A stretch of 64,000 nucleotides of DNA, taken from NCBI GenBank assembly GCA_965214025.1, contig CBDCAW010000057.1, forward strand, positions 62,001-126,000, read 5' to 3'. This DNA comes from Granulosicoccus sp965214025 (lineage in GTDB: Bacteria; Pseudomonadota; Gammaproteobacteria; Granulosicoccales; Granulosicoccaceae). Each line of letters opens with the position of its first letter. Position 1 is the stretch's first letter. Of the stretch, positions 62,644 to 64,000 are shown piece after piece. The translations under genes were made by a program, and so were the position numbers. Below the pieces are notes generated by a model. The model saw only the letters and a program-made list of their open reading frames with translations. It was not told the origin of the DNA and made no database searches.

Positions 62644-63369
62644 CTAGAGGTCCATCGTCAACTGCGACTGGTTGATGATGCGATCGATGTCGACCCCTTC
62701 GTAGAAATCGAAGATGGTATCGACGACGAATTGCGGATCGTCGGTGATCTGAAATAGATCGAGATCGCGCTCGCTGATCGTGCCTTCGGCGACCAGGGAG
62801 CTGGCGAACCAGTCGAGCAGCCCTTGCCAGAAACTCGTTCCGAACAGGACCACGGGCACGCGTCGGGATTTTCCGGTCTGCACGAGGGTGAGCACCTCTG
62901 CCATCTCGTCAAGCGTGCCGAAGCCACCGGGCATGACCACATAGGCAGAGGCGTATTTCACGAACATGACCTTGCGGGCGAAAAAGTACTTGAAGTTCAG
63001 GCTGATGTCCTGAAAGCCGTTGCCTGATTGCTCATTGGGCAACTTGATGTTCAGACCGACACTGGCCGACTTGCCGGCGAAGGCGCCCTTGTTGGCTGCC
63101 TCCATGACACCGGGCCCGCCGCCGCTGACCACCGCGAAGCCGGAGTCGGAGAGCAGGCGGCTGATTTCTTCAGAAGCCTGGTAGTACGGATTCTCCGGCT
63201 TGAAGCGGGCCGAGCCGAAGATGCTCACCGACGGGCTGATGTCGGCGAGTTGCTGAAAACCTTCGACGAACTCCGACATGATCTGGAAGATCTTCCAGGA
63301 GTCGCGCGTCAGGGCACGATCGCGCGTGTCGGCCCGCATCTGGTTGTTGTTGCTAGGTAGCTGTCGCAT
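62644..63369 (-). CDS. LOG-family (TIGR00730) Rossmann-fold protein
   Basis: 241 residues from ATG 63369. LOG family, lysine-decarboxylase-like Rossmann fold: SIFGSARFKPENPYYQASEEI, VSGGGPGVMEAANKGAF, the PGGFGTLDEMAEVLTLVQTGK active-site motif. LOG proteins cleave nucleoside 5'-monophosphates (cytokinin activation in plants); bacterial roles include AMP nucleosidase-like activity. Starts divergently from polA across ~208 bp. Confidence 0.88.
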   Translation of the reverse strand: MRQLPSNNNQMRADTRDRALTRDSWKIFQIMSEFVEGFQQLADISPSVSIFGSARFKPENPYYQASEEISRLLSDSGFAVVSGGGPGVMEAANKGAFAGKSASVGLNIKLPNEQSGNGFQDISLNFKYFFARKVMFVKYASAYVVMPGGFGTLDEMAEVLTLVQTGKSRRVPVVLFGTSFWQGLLDWFASSLVAEGTISERDLDLFQITDDPQFVVDTIFDFYEGVDIDRIINQSQLTMDL

Positions 63370-63523
63370 TCGGGTTCTCGGGTGATTGACGTACACTTGG
63401 CCAGCCACCGGGGTGACGTCGCGCACGCCGTGCTGTCGTTGCATGTGCCGGGCCAGTGCCGGCCGAACGAAAGTGTTCCAGTTCCAGCCTGCTTGTCAGG
63501 CAGGAAAGTGCAAAGTGCCACAA

Positions 63524-63551
63524 TTTGTCCGCACCGGTTACAACCTATACC
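63524..63551 (+). promoter_or_regulatory. Possible polA promoter
   Basis: TTTGTC (63524-63529), 16-bp spacer, TATACC (63546-63551), 26 bp before the polA ATG. Reasonable but not strong. Confidence 0.35.
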
Positions 63552-63577
63552 GGCATCGGTCTCAAAGAGGACTATTC

Positions 63578-64000
63578 ATGATGAGCGGTGAGCCGGATCA
63601 ACGAGGGTCGGACCCATTGCCGCAGCGCAGTGCCGAGCCGGGCAAGCCGCCCCCTGTCATTCTGGTGGATGGCTCAGCCTACCTGTACCGCGCCTTTCAC
63701 GCGCTGAGGGTAGACAGTTTTTCGACTTCGTCAGGGCAACCCACCAATGCGATCTACGGCGTGGTCAACATGCTGCGCAAGCTGGTTGCCGACTACCGAC
63801 CCCAGATCATGGCGGTAGTCTTCGATGCCAGCGGCAAGACGTTCCGTGACGACATCTATGCCGACTACAAGGCGAACCGGGCAGCCATGCCGGACGACAT
63901 GCGCTCACAGATCAAACCCTTGCACGCGCTGGTCCAGGCGATGGGCATGCCGCTGGTGATCATCGACGGTGTCGAGGCAGATGACGTCATCGGGACCCTC
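63578..64000 (+). CDS. polA: DNA polymerase I, N-terminal part (cut by window edge)
   Basis: The first 141 codons are visible. ATG 63578 has AGAGG upstream; a second ATG follows at once. After a ~25-residue Pro-rich leader comes the 5'-3' exonuclease domain: PVILVDGSAYLYRAFHAL (metal-binding Asp), TNAIYGVVNMLRKLV, VVFDASGKTFRDDIYADYKANR and the end of the visible part at IDGVEADDVIGTL. Repair and Okazaki-fragment processing. Confidence 0.95.
   Translation, partial: MMSGEPDQRGSDPLPQRSAEPGKPPPVILVDGSAYLYRAFHALRVDSFSTSSGQPTNAIYGVVNMLRKLVADYRPQIMAVVFDASGKTFRDDIYADYKANRAAMPDDMRSQIKPLHALVQAMGMPLVIIDGVEADDVIGTL

Overview
The window looks like ordinary chromosome from a high-GC, Gram-negative gammaproteobacterium. 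Several gene orders are typical of that class: gmk-rpoZ-spoT-ridA-recG, radC/coaBC-dut-algC-argB, a sucA-sucB-lpd-sucC-sucD operon and a gspG-to-gspN type II secretion block. A very acidic linker in SucB and an Asp-rich tail in another protein would fit a marine or salt-tolerant organism, but this is only a hint. I see no tRNA, rRNA, CRISPR array, transposase, integrase or phage gene.

Layout. 1-3.1 kb: 5' part of a fadD-like acyl-CoA ligase (cut by the window edge), ychJ and three small conserved genes. 3.3-12.3 kb: a 2-oxo-acid/TCA operon starting with an unusual isocitrate dehydrogenase-family gene, then sucA, sucB, lpd, sucC, sucD; together they would run isocitrate to succinate. 12.4-19.7 kb: VOC protein and thioredoxin-like protein, then gmk, rpoZ, spoT, ridA, recG. 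19.8-27.3 kb: a rhombosortase-like protease facing a type II secretion pseudopilin/inner-membrane operon (gspG,H,I,J,K,L,M,N); gspC, D, E and F must lie elsewhere. 27.6-30.8 kb: cysQ, an NTF2-like protein, xthA, a coiled-coil exported protein. 30.9-36.0 kb: argB, algC, dut, coaBC on the minus strand and radC on plus. 36.2-41.3 kb: phnN-like kinase, yghU-like GST, a GGDEF diguanylate cyclase, a Dabb protein and an EamA transporter.

41.4-45.2 kb holds the most interesting cluster: six tightly packed minus-strand genes encoding a V4R-like protein, an unknown, a pseudo-receiver protein, a Ras-like GTPase resembling Streptomyces conservon CvnD and MglA, a winged-helix/roadblock-like protein and a roadblock/LC7 protein. 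It reads as a small-GTPase signalling module without a histidine kinase. 45.4-50.9 kb: small conserved genes, a dicarboxylate/amino-acid symporter, and an arsR-arsB-arsH operon whose promoter predicts a leaderless arsR mRNA. 51.1-55.8 kb: two overlapping CNNM/CBS genes and uvrD. 55.9-58.8 kb: VOC, flavodoxin-like, a frameshifted lipoprotein gene and a DUF6502 gene. 59.0-63.4 kb: a small membrane protein, a PhnD-like binding protein with a degenerate sensor kinase, and a LOG-family protein. The window ends in the start of polA.

A recurring theme is short in-frame tandem duplication (12, 15 or 45 bp), mostly near the 5' ends of genes. The most striking case duplicates the gspH stop/gspI start junction four times, so gspI has four equivalent start codons. 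Functions are assigned by reading the translated sequences against remembered families; no database search was run.
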